Below, one piece after another: positions 1-6,697 of a stretch of DNA of 25,719 bases. The stretch is from an uncultured Dorea sp. GTDB taxonomy: Bacteria > Bacillota > Clostridia > Lachnospirales > Lachnospiraceae. Every line of letters starts with the position of its first letter. Position 1 is the stretch's first letter. The notes under the pieces were generated by a model. The model was not told the origin of the DNA. It saw only the letters and a list, made by a program, of their open reading frames with translations, and ran no database searches. The position numbers and the translations under genes are program-made. The stretch covers positions 1 through 25,719 of the forward strand of contig CAJUBG010000056.1 of the NCBI GenBank assembly GCA_910584575.1. Reading direction: 5' to 3'.

Positions 1-81
1 TCTCTTAAGAAATTTTCAGGGTTGTTGTCTATTGTTTAATTATCAAGGTTCTTTGCTGTTCGTTGTTTCTCTTGCGACAGC
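1..81 (-). other. 5' leader of a stable-RNA (probably rRNA) operon leaving the window
   Basis: On the minus strand, DNA downstream of two strong promoters runs to the left edge without a coding region. Its sequence, including CCTTGATAATTAAACAATAG and CCCTGAAAATTTCTTAAGAG, resembles from memory the leaders that precede 16S rRNA in Clostridia. No mature rRNA sequence is inside the window, so the identity of the downstream gene is inferred. A plus-strand reading frame across 32-355 exists, but it is T-rich, has no ribosome site and covers these promoters, so I do not call it a gene. Confidence 0.5.
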
Positions 82-87
82 TATATT

Positions 88-116
88 AGATTATCACATC
101 TTTCGTCGCTTGTCAA
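88..116 (-). promoter_or_regulatory. Promoter P2, extended -10 sigma-A, stable-RNA operon
   Basis: On the minus strand the -35 box TTGACA (111-116) and -10 box TAATCT (88-93) are separated by exactly 17 bases. A TGA just before the -10 makes it an extended -10 element. The DNA upstream (117-160) is a run of A-tracts on the minus strand, like an UP element. Transcription would start near 81 and run leftward out of the window. Confidence 0.75.
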
Positions 117-206
117 CAACTTTTTTAACTTTTTTATTTTCTTTTTCAAAGCCTTTATTTCAATGCTTTTCCAGAAAACTCCATCGCATACCCGCGACAG
201 TCATTA

Positions 207-235
207 ATATTACCACCTCCCATTTAAAAAGTCAA
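207..235 (-). promoter_or_regulatory. Promoter P1, extended -10 sigma-A, stable-RNA operon
   Basis: On the minus strand TTGACT (230-235) and TAATAT (207-212) are 17 bases apart, with TGG directly before the -10 (extended -10). A-rich DNA lies upstream (236-270). It sits 119 bases upstream of a second promoter with identical spacing, and such tandem promoters are typical of rRNA operons. Confidence 0.65.
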
Positions 236-337
236 CCCCTTTTTTCAATTATTTTTTATTTTCTTTTTCCCTACAATTTCCCATACCCAGGACACACTAT
301 AATACATACCCCTTCGGGGCCGGCGGACTCTATTCAA

Positions 338-387
338 AAATCAAAAAAATCGTAACATCCAGACCCTTGCCCCTGTATGTTACGATT
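338..387 (-). terminator. Intrinsic terminator of the lysM/DUF5711/cvpA operon
   Basis: A perfect 11-base inverted repeat (348-358 with 377-387, arm AATCGTAACAT) lies 16 bases after the cvpA stop. On the minus strand it is followed by TTTTTTGATTTTTG. The loop is long (18 bases). It separates this operon from the leftward promoters. Confidence 0.85.
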
Positions 388-403
388 ACTTTTTGCTTCA
401 AAA

Positions 404-1318
404 TTATCTGAATAACGTCGCCAGCTTCAAAACCGGATTATAATCATATAATACCTGCAAGAAACCGCTTGCCTCTATCATCCGGAACATTTCCTTTCCG
501 ATTGGCATTGTAAACAATAACGTAATAATCAAAAACAATATCCAAACAATAACCAGCGCGCCTACCACGCCCATGAGTCCGCCCACCAGATGGTTGACCA
601 CCCCGATTCCCGGAAGCTCAGCCACAATATCCAAAGCAAACACAATCGCCCTCAATACAATGGTCACCAACAGAAATGTACACAGGAAGGATACAATATC
701 AATAAACAGCTTTGCCATAAAGCCGCCCACATACTGCGCAAACGTCTCAACCCCCAACTGCTCATAAATCTCACTGTTATTATTCACTGTCAAGAGACTC
801 TTAAACACTTCTGGCAGGTCTGCATTCTGGATTGCCTCCATCTGCATCTCGCGGGGAATCTCCGCCCCTTCGATTGCCTCCGCTGCTGACTGCTTACTGG
901 CAAGCAGCCCGTCAAGAACACTTCCGGATATGCCGTACTTCGCAAGCTCGCTCTTACTGATATTACCGTTCACAATATCCTCTACCGTAATTCCATACTG
1001 CGCGAGAGTCTCCTCATCAAGCCCCGCAGCGCCTAAGGCCCTCCTGACTCCGTCTGCCGTCATTCCTCCTTCGCTGTCTCCCGTCAGTTGGGATACCGCC
1101 GCATTCGTAATCGTATTACTCACCTGAGTCTCAATCGCCTCATCCAGAGGGGTAAATTTTACAATAGCATCCGACACGTAAGGCGTCGCGAAGAAAACGA
1201 CTACAAATGTAATCAGCGTCGTCACCAGGGAAACCAGAATCTTAACGGCGCCCCGTACAGCCCCTACCACAATAGAAATCAGAAAGATTATCATTACTGT
1301 AATCAACAACCAATTCAT
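404..1318 (-). CDS. cvpA: CvpA family membrane protein
   Basis: A 304-residue membrane protein of the CvpA (colicin V production) family. E. coli CvpA is needed for colicin V production and linked to envelope homeostasis; the molecular role is not settled. What is visible: two hydrophobic segments at about 2-48, including a glycine-rich first helix typical of the family, then a soluble insert at about 60-185, then two or three hydrophobic segments at about 200-285 with the family-like stretch PGIGVVNHLVGG. At 304 residues it is nearly twice the E. coli length because of the soluble insert, as is common in Clostridia. It is the last gene of a three-gene operon, 9 bases after the DUF5711 gene, and is followed by a strong terminator. 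The family call is fairly sure; the function is unknown. Confidence 0.8.
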   Translation of the reverse strand: MNWLLITVMIIFLISIVVGAVRGAVKILVSLVTTLITFVVVFFATPYVSDAIVKFTPLDEAIETQVSNTITNAAVSQLTGDSEGGMTADGVRRALGAAGLDEETLAQYGITVEDIVNGNISKSELAKYGISGSVLDGLLASKQSAAEAIEGAEIPREMQMEAIQNADLPEVFKSLLTVNNNSEIYEQLGVETFAQYVGGFMAKLFIDIVSFLCTFLLVTIVLRAIVFALDIVAELPGIGVVNHLVGGLMGVVGALVIVWILFLIITLLFTMPIGKEMFRMIEASGFLQVLYDYNPVLKLATLFR

Positions 1319-1327
1319 ATCTTCTCC

Positions 1328-2581
1328 TTATTTTACCAGCCGGACCTTCTTCATCCCGTCTGTACTCATCACAATGTATTTATTTACGCCCGCCACCGGA
1401 AATATCTCCATAATGTTATCTTCCATCTCTCCGTCAAACTTCTGTATTCCATTTCTCATAAAAATACTGCATTTCTTACCGTCATACATGATTACCTGTC
1501 TGCCACACAGCTTCACGCTGCTGTAATCTCCGGTAAAATCCTTGGAAATGACTACCTTTCCATCTCCGTTATACAGACGCAGCTCATAGCCTTCTTTCCC
1601 CTCATTCTTGAGAATCAATCCGATATAATGCTCATTATGGACAACACTCTTAATCTCTTTGTCGATTGCAATCTGAACGCCTTCCTCCGGAGTCTCTTTC
1701 CCTTGATAAATTGCAAGGCAGTTATCTCCCACCGCGGCAGAAGTATCCTGATCAAGAAAGAAGCCGGAAACCATAATCGTATCCTTGTACTCATGGCTGC
1801 TCACCTGGTTATCCGTCTTTTCTTTCCCCACCTCGCCGAAATTATAATACATAACCTTCGAGGTGATTGCCCCGTCCTGGGTGTAAAAATACAAAACCTG
1901 CATCACTTTACCATTCTCTGACAGGGAAATATCCAGGGGATAGCCTGTCCCAACCGAGGAGGTCTTGTGCTCTACAAGAATATTACCTGCAATATCATAG
2001 CATATAATCTCCGCCGAAGAATCATTCTTAAGAATCGCAGCCACAATTCCCTGCTCGGAAACGCTCACCTTCTCGATTGGCATTGCAGTATGAATCTCAC
2101 CCTTGACCCCATCCTTCTGGATGACCAGAATATCATTTCCTCCTTTGTCCGCAGCCACAGCCGACGCATTTCCCGACTCAATATAAGGATTCTTAAACTG
2201 GTAGGAATGATTCCATTGCTCATCTCCCTTCTGGTCAATATAAGAAATTCCATCTCTGCTGTATTTCAGCACGCCGCCTGCAAACTCTCGGTAGCTGTTG
2301 TTCCCTGCGCCCTCCTTCTTATATTCATCCGTCACACGCACCTTACTGTACGTCTGAAGATTCACCAGAAGATACACGCCTACCGCAGCAGCCAACAGTA
2401 AGACAAAACCTACGAGCCATCTGCGCCTTATGAAGCGCTTATGCCTTCTTCCCGATTCCTCCATCTCGTTCTGAAAATCATCCTCACTATTCAATTCATC
2501 TAAAATCTCTCTTACAATCCTGTCTGTTGGATCTTCCTGTTCTCTGACAACATGAAGGTTTCTATCTCTTTGCCGTTTCAT
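1328..2581 (-). CDS. DUF5711 family membrane-anchored protein
   Basis: A 417-residue protein I recognise as DUF5711-like; no biochemical role is known to me. The N-terminal 45 residues are charged and cytoplasmic. One transmembrane helix follows at about 53-74 after an RRHKRFIRRR stretch, giving a type II topology with a large external domain. The outer part (about 85-417) is a series of short beta-strand repeats of the kind seen in beta-propellers, for example GGVLKYSRDGISYIDQKG and GNDILVIQKDG. It lies between the LysM protein and CvpA in one operon, so a role at the cell surface is likely but not shown. Confidence 0.7.
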   Translation of the reverse strand: MKRQRDRNLHVVREQEDPTDRIVREILDELNSEDDFQNEMEESGRRHKRFIRRRWLVGFVLLLAAAVGVYLLVNLQTYSKVRVTDEYKKEGAGNNSYREFAGGVLKYSRDGISYIDQKGDEQWNHSYQFKNPYIESGNASAVAADKGGNDILVIQKDGVKGEIHTAMPIEKVSVSEQGIVAAILKNDSSAEIICYDIAGNILVEHKTSSVGTGYPLDISLSENGKVMQVLYFYTQDGAITSKVMYYNFGEVGKEKTDNQVSSHEYKDTIMVSGFFLDQDTSAAVGDNCLAIYQGKETPEEGVQIAIDKEIKSVVHNEHYIGLILKNEGKEGYELRLYNGDGKVVISKDFTGDYSSVKLCGRQVIMYDGKKCSIFMRNGIQKFDGEMEDNIMEIFPVAGVNKYIVMSTDGMKKVRLVK

Positions 2582-2653
2582 TCATCTCCCCTTCATTGCT
2601 ATTCATTCGTACTCTATCTTTCAAAGTTCTATTTATTGTAACATATTTTACCC

Positions 2654-3748
2654 TTAAGGTAATAACAATTTTTGCCCAATATAGATTAAATTACCGTCTG
2701 ACAGGCCGTTCATCTTACAAATTGCCTTAACATGGGACGTATCGCCATATAATTTCACACTGATGCTATCCAGCGTATCCCCCTTCTGCACCACATAATA
2801 ATTCTCATCTCCAAGCTGCTCTTGTATGGTAGAAGGGTCTGGAACCGTACCGGCTGCCTCTGCCGTCTCCTGCACTCCTTTCGCACTTTCCTGTCCCCCT
2901 GTATCCGTCTCCGCGGCAGGCTGCCCTGCCGGAACAGCAGCCTGATCCTCGCTGATGGTCTTAGTCTGGCTCTCCGGCTTATTCACCGACTGCGACAGAG
3001 TCTCCAGCGAATCCTGGACTGCCTCCATCTTATCAAAATTATTCACAGTTGAGATTCCAATCGCAAGCACAACCACCACAAGCAAGGCGCTGGTAGCATA
3101 GATCAGCCTTGAGCTCTGCCTTTCCTTCTCCTCAATCCTTGATCTGACCACGCTTCGGAAATCCTTTGCCGCACGGTCCTCAACCACCTCACAGGGCACA
3201 ACGCCATTTTGCTTGCGCGTCATAATCATGTAATTCTGCATGTCCGGATTCTTCTCATAGTAAATATAATGCCCGTCCATCTCCGTAAGCTCTCCATTCC
3301 TGTAAGAATAGAAAGTTTCTTCCCGATCCAGCGCATCCTTCCAGATGAATACGGTATTATCCTTCGCAAAATTTCTATGATGGATTCTTTTAATCTCCCT
3401 GTCCTGCCTCGAAGGATGCCCGTTCTCAATCAAGCACCATCCAACAGACTCACTGGAGGGGAAATATTTCTTCCGTTCTTCATCCATTCCTTTAAAGGTT
3501 TCTTTTTCTATGACAATCTCCGTACCGTTCATTCGGACATCCCTGATCCCCATTGCGCCAGATATGCACACCACATCCTGTCCTTCTAACTTTAGTATCT
3601 CACCAATGAGGATAACTCCAACAGGAGTATCTTCCGCCTGCTGCTGAAGCTGATTCAGATAAATATCCACATAATCTTCCACGTATATCTTAGGCTCGTC
3701 ACCAACATTGCCTATCTGCCTTACGTTCTTCGGAAATTGTCTTTCCAT
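2654..3748 (-). CDS. Membrane protein with C-terminal LysM and degenerate JAMM-like N-terminal domain
   Basis: A 364-residue bitopic protein. A C-terminal LysM domain (about 318-364, beginning YYVVQKGDTLDSIS and ending IGQKLLLP) should bind peptidoglycan. A single transmembrane helix lies at about 215-235, followed by a low-complexity Ala/Glu/Gln linker (255-315). The N-terminal 200 residues would be cytoplasmic and look like a degraded JAMM/MPN (JAB) fold: VGVILIGE (43-50) matches the first strand with its glutamate; VGWC (102-105) precedes ENGHPSRQD (108-116) where active enzymes have HxHP and SxxD; VFIWKD and EETFYSYRNGEL match the later strands. The first metal histidine is Asn109. The JAMM reading is inference from pattern; the LysM and membrane parts are firm. 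It is first in an operon with DUF5711 and cvpA. Confidence 0.75.
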   Translation of the reverse strand: MERQFPKNVRQIGNVGDEPKIYVEDYVDIYLNQLQQQAEDTPVGVILIGEILKLEGQDVVCISGAMGIRDVRMNGTEIVIEKETFKGMDEERKKYFPSSESVGWCLIENGHPSRQDREIKRIHHRNFAKDNTVFIWKDALDREETFYSYRNGELTEMDGHYIYYEKNPDMQNYMIMTRKQNGVVPCEVVEDRAAKDFRSVVRSRIEEKERQSSRLIYATSALLVVVVLAIGISTVNNFDKMEAVQDSLETLSQSVNKPESQTKTISEDQAAVPAGQPAAETDTGGQESAKGVQETAEAAGTVPDPSTIQEQLGDENYYVVQKGDTLDSISVKLYGDTSHVKAICKMNGLSDGNLIYIGQKLLLP

Positions 3749-3764
3749 ATACTCGTCACCTCAT

Positions 3765-3842
3765 TTTGCATATTTTTGCTAATGATAGCATATGGAATTT
3801 GCATATTTTATCAATCTGTGGGGCTTGTCCCTGGAAATTTCC
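3765..3842. repeat. Repeats in the lysM leader: paired 12-mers and palindromes
   Basis: TTTGCATATTTT occurs twice in direct orientation (3765-3776 and 3798-3809, 33 bases apart, about three helical turns). Between them is the inverted repeat TGCTA-ATGA-TAGCA (3777-3790). A perfect palindrome GGAAATTTCC lies just upstream (3833-3842). These are in the 5' leader of the lysM operon and could be regulator sites or leader RNA structure; no regulator is known. Confidence 0.45.
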
Positions 3843-3905
3843 GGCACGTTTAAGTCATTTTCGACGGGTTGTCTCAAATGAAACACAATACTTGTCAATT
3901 TTTAT

Positions 3906-3934
3906 ATTTTATCATGAGAAGGGCGTATTGTAAA
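3906..3934 (-). promoter_or_regulatory. Promoter of the lysM/DUF5711/cvpA operon
   Basis: On the minus strand TTTACA (3929-3934) and TAAAAT (3906-3911) are 17 bases apart, with TGA before the -10 (extended -10). The start would be near 3899, giving a leader of about 150 bases. A second extended -10 (TGATAAAAT, 3805-3813) without a good -35 lies nearer the gene and may be a second start. Confidence 0.6.
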
Positions 3935-3965
3935 TCGTTCTGACTCTTAAAAAATGTTAGAATTT

Positions 3966-4001
3966 ACATAATAAAAATGGACTGCCAAAAGACAGCCCAT
4001 T
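3966..4001 (-). terminator. Intrinsic terminator of the transaldolase/transketolase operon
   Basis: An 11-base-pair hairpin with two G-U pairs (3976-3986 with 3991-4001) and a 4-base loop is followed on the minus strand by TTTTATTATG. It begins about 25 bases after the transketolase C-subunit stop. Confidence 0.85.
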
Positions 4002-4025
4002 CTATATACAGGTTCAATGCATCTT

Positions 4026-4967
4026 CTATTTTACAAACGCTTTTACCTTCTCGTAAATGCTTTCTGAATCCAGACCATATTTCTTAATCAACTGTACTGC
4101 CGGCCCCGATTCTCCGAATACATCGTTAATACCAATCTTCATCACCTTTGCAGGCGCTTTCTCTGCGACTACATCGCAGACTGCGCTTCCAAGACCGCCG
4201 ATTACGGAATGTTCTTCCACTGTCACAAGCTTGCCGGTCTTTTCTGCCGCCTTAATAATCGCTTCTTCATCCAACGGTTTGATTGTATGAATGTTAATCA
4301 CTTCCGCACTGATTCCGTCTGCCGCAAGCTTTTCTGCCGCTGCCAGCGACTCGGATACCGTAAGGCCGGAGGCAATAATGGTAACATCCGTTCCCTGTCT
4401 TAACGTAATCGCCTTTCCAAGCTCGAACTTATAGTCCTCATTATCATTGATTACAGGAACCGCAAGCCTTCCGAACCGCAGGTACACAGGCCCCACATGC
4501 TCGTAAGCCGCCTTCACCGCTGCTCTTGCTTCCACGTCGTCAGACGGATTGATAACAACCATTCCGGGGATCGTCCGCATCAGGGCAATGTCCTCATTAC
4601 ACTGGTGGGTCGCCCCATCCTCTCCTACGGAGATTCCGGCGTGTGTGGCGCCAATCTTAACATTCAGCTTCGGATATCCGATAGAATTACGCACCTGCTC
4701 AAATGCACGTCCCGCCGCGAACATGGCAAATGTGCTTGCAAACGGAACCTTTCCTGTCGCCGCGATTCCTGCCGCAACGCCCATCATGTTGCTCTCTGCG
4801 ATTCCACAGTCAATGTGGCGCTCTGGAAATGCTTTCTTGAATACGCCCGTCTTTGTTGCCGCCGCAAGGTCAGCGTCCAGTACGACGATATCTTCATGTT
4901 CTTTCCCTAATTCGGCCAAAGCATTGCCGTAACTCTCTCTTGTTGCTATTTTCTTTACATCTGACAT
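4026..4967 (-). CDS. tktB: Transketolase, C-terminal subunit
   Basis: A 313-residue protein holding the pyrimidine-binding and C-terminal domains of a split transketolase. With the adjacent N-terminal subunit it would form the thiamine-diphosphate enzyme that moves two-carbon ketol units between sugar phosphates in the cytoplasm. Features seen: FPERHIDCGIAESNMMGVAAG (split as FPERHIDCGIAESN and MMGVAAG) carries the conserved glutamate that activates thiamine, and GEDGATHQ is the typical active-site loop. The start overlaps the end of the N-subunit gene by 13 bases and has AGGTG seven bases upstream, so translation is probably coupled. Split transketolases are usual in Clostridia. It could be confused with 1-deoxyxylulose-5-phosphate synthase halves, but the split pair beside transaldolase favours transketolase. 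Confidence 0.93.
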   Translation of the reverse strand: MSDVKKIATRESYGNALAELGKEHEDIVVLDADLAAATKTGVFKKAFPERHIDCGIAESNMMGVAAGIAATGKVPFASTFAMFAAGRAFEQVRNSIGYPKLNVKIGATHAGISVGEDGATHQCNEDIALMRTIPGMVVINPSDDVEARAAVKAAYEHVGPVYLRFGRLAVPVINDNEDYKFELGKAITLRQGTDVTIIASGLTVSESLAAAEKLAADGISAEVINIHTIKPLDEEAIIKAAEKTGKLVTVEEHSVIGGLGSAVCDVVAEKAPAKVMKIGINDVFGESGPAVQLIKKYGLDSESIYEKVKAFVK

Positions 4968-5791
4968 AATGCTTCACCTACTTTCTCTAAATCTGCCATT
5001 GCAACCGCGTACTGCTCGTCGTTCGGGGCATTGCCATGCCATGCCGCCTGATTCTCCATAAAGGAAACATCCTTGCCCTTGATGGTCTTCGCAATAATGG
5101 CTGTCGGCTGTCCCTTCGTCTCCCTCGCCTCCTTGAAGGCTTTGGCGATTTCATCAAAATCATTTCCGTTAATATTAATTACGTGGAAGTTAAATGCCTC
5201 AAACTTCTTGTCAATCGGATACGGAGAATTGACCTCGTCAATCGGGCCGTCAATCTGGAGATTATTGTTGTCCACAATCACAACAAGGTTGTCCAATTTC
5301 CTGTGCGCTGCAAGCATGGATGCCTCCCATACCTGTCCCTCCTGAATCTCGCCGTCACCAAGCAATGTGTATACACGGTAATCATCACCTGATAACTTGG
5401 CGGAGATTGCCATGCCTACCGCCGCGGAAATTCCCTGGCCAAGAGAACCGCTTGACATATCTACGCCTGGAATGTGCTTCATATCCGGATGTCCCTGAAG
5501 ATATGAGCCTACTTTACGCAGAGTCGTAAGGTCCTCCACCGGAAAGAAGCCTCTGTGTGCCAATGTTGAATAATAGCCTGGCGCCGTATGCCCCTTGGAC
5601 AGAACGAAACGGTCACGGTCTGCCTTCTTCGGGTCTGCCGGATCTATATTCAATTCTTCAAAAAACAGATAAGTGTAAATATCTGCCGCGGACAGAGAAC
5701 CGCCCGGATGTCCGGATTTTGCACTGTGTACAGCCGTAACAATGCTCTTGCGAATCTCATTCGCTTTTTTCATTAACTCCAATTTGTCCAT
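4955..5791 (-). CDS. tktA: Transketolase, N-terminal subunit
   Basis: A 278-residue protein, the pyrophosphate-binding half of a split transketolase. The thiamine-diphosphate motif is clear: GDG at 145-147 and NNN at 175-177, about 28 residues apart. Other transketolase landmarks are SGHPGGSLS (26-34), SKGH (65-68) and SSGSLGQG (113-120). It pairs with the C-terminal subunit encoded next, and the two genes overlap by 13 bases. The gene starts 35 bases after the transaldolase stop, and AGGAGG precedes the ATG. Together these three genes make up the reversible non-oxidative pentose-phosphate branch. Confidence 0.95.
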   Translation of the reverse strand: MDKLELMKKANEIRKSIVTAVHSAKSGHPGGSLSAADIYTYLFFEELNIDPADPKKADRDRFVLSKGHTAPGYYSTLAHRGFFPVEDLTTLRKVGSYLQGHPDMKHIPGVDMSSGSLGQGISAAVGMAISAKLSGDDYRVYTLLGDGEIQEGQVWEASMLAAHRKLDNLVVIVDNNNLQIDGPIDEVNSPYPIDKKFEAFNFHVININGNDFDEIAKAFKEARETKGQPTAIIAKTIKGKDVSFMENQAAWHGNAPNDEQYAVAMADLEKVGEALCQM

Positions 5792-5826
5792 TTTGAACCT
5801 CCTAAAATTCTTATTGCAAATACATC

Positions 5827-6480
5827 CTACTCGCCGAATACTGCTTTATAGTCAGCCTGGAATTTCGCGATTCCCGCATCTGTCAGAGGATGCTTTGTCA
5901 TCTGCTCAATCACAGAATACGGAACAGTGGCAATATCCGCGCCTGCCAACGCACAATCCGTCACATGCATGGTATGGCGTACGCTTGCGGCAATAATCTC
6001 TGTCTCAATTCCCGCTACCTGGAAAATCTGTGCAATCTCTGCGATTAAGTCTGTACCCCTTACGGAAATATCGTCCAGACGTCCAAGGAACGGTGACACG
6101 TATGTTGCGCCTGCCCTTGCAGCCAAAAGCGCCTGATTTGCCGTAAAGATTAGTGTTACGTTCGTCTTGATTCCCTCTGCCGTCAACTGCTTACAAGCCT
6201 TCAGTCCTTCTACTGTCATCGGAATCTTGACAACCATGTTCGGGTGAATCTTCGCAATCTCTCTGCCCTCTGCAATCATTCCTTCTGCGTCCACAGTCGT
6301 AGCCTTCACCTCACCGCTGATTGGGCCGTCTACGATAGATGCAATCTCTGCGATAACTTCCTCGAAAACTCTGCCTTCTTTCGCAATCAGGGAGGGATTC
6401 GTTGTTACTCCACAGATGACCCCCATGTCATTTGCTTTCTTGATATCCTCTACCTTCGCTGTGTCAATGAAAAACTTCAT
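5827..6480 (-). CDS. tal: Transaldolase (small TalC/FSA-type)
   Basis: A 217-residue TIM-barrel aldolase of the small transaldolase/fructose-6-phosphate aldolase family. Lys85 in VVKIPMT is the Schiff-base lysine. Two residues tell transaldolase from fructose-6-phosphate aldolase: E. coli FsaA has Gln59 and Tyr131, while transaldolases have Glu and Phe. Here the motif SGEVKA has Glu57 and VSPFLGRLDD has Phe131, so true transaldolase is favoured. Automatic annotation often calls this family fructose-6-phosphate aldolase. It would exchange dihydroxyacetone units between fructose-6-phosphate and erythrose-4-phosphate. It is first in the operon with the transketolase subunits. AAGGAGG precedes the ATG with good spacing, and a promoter lies just upstream. 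Confidence 0.9.
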   Translation of the reverse strand: MKFFIDTAKVEDIKKANDMGVICGVTTNPSLIAKEGRVFEEVIAEIASIVDGPISGEVKATTVDAEGMIAEGREIAKIHPNMVVKIPMTVEGLKACKQLTAEGIKTNVTLIFTANQALLAARAGATYVSPFLGRLDDISVRGTDLIAEIAQIFQVAGIETEIIAASVRHTMHVTDCALAGADIATVPYSVIEQMTKHPLTDAGIAKFQADYKAVFGE

Positions 6481-6517
6481 GTTTTTTCCTCCTTTTTTAT
6501 ATTTACCATATGTCCAA

Positions 6518-6547
6518 ATTATAACTTATACTATGAGCTTCGGTCAA
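6518..6547 (-). promoter_or_regulatory. Promoter of the tal/tkt operon
   Basis: On the minus strand TTGACC (6542-6547) and TATAAT (6518-6523) are separated by 18 bases, 38 bases upstream of the transaldolase start. A near-palindrome, ATTTATT-TAATT-AATAAAT (6569-6587), lies directly upstream and could be an operator. Confidence 0.7.
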
Positions 6548-6644
6548 TAGTCCTCATTTTTATTAGTAATTTATTTAATTAATAAATCTGTATTATTAGT
6601 TAAGTTCTTATATCTTTATGTCATCATAATTTGAAGCCATTCAC

Positions 6645-6694
6645 AGATAAAAAATAAAAATTCCCACAAATTATTAATAATAATCTGTGAGAAT
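6645..6694 (-). terminator. Intrinsic terminator after the LacI-family gene
   Basis: A 16-base-pair AT-rich hairpin (6660-6675 with 6679-6694) with some G-U pairs is followed on the minus strand by TTTTTATTTTTTATC. It starts within a few bases of the regulator's stop codon and ends the long pfk-to-lacI unit. Confidence 0.88.
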
Positions 6695-6697
6695 ACA

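Noticed and set aside
32..355. Plus-strand reading frame of 107 codons at the left edge
   Set aside because: It covers two convincing minus-strand promoters, is biased by T-runs, has no ribosome site and its product resembles no protein I know.
1088..2401. Long plus-strand reading frames (277 and 144 codons) opposite cvpA and DUF5711
   Set aside because: They are antisense to real genes, have no ribosome sites, and their His/Ile/Asn-rich products are typical antisense shadows.
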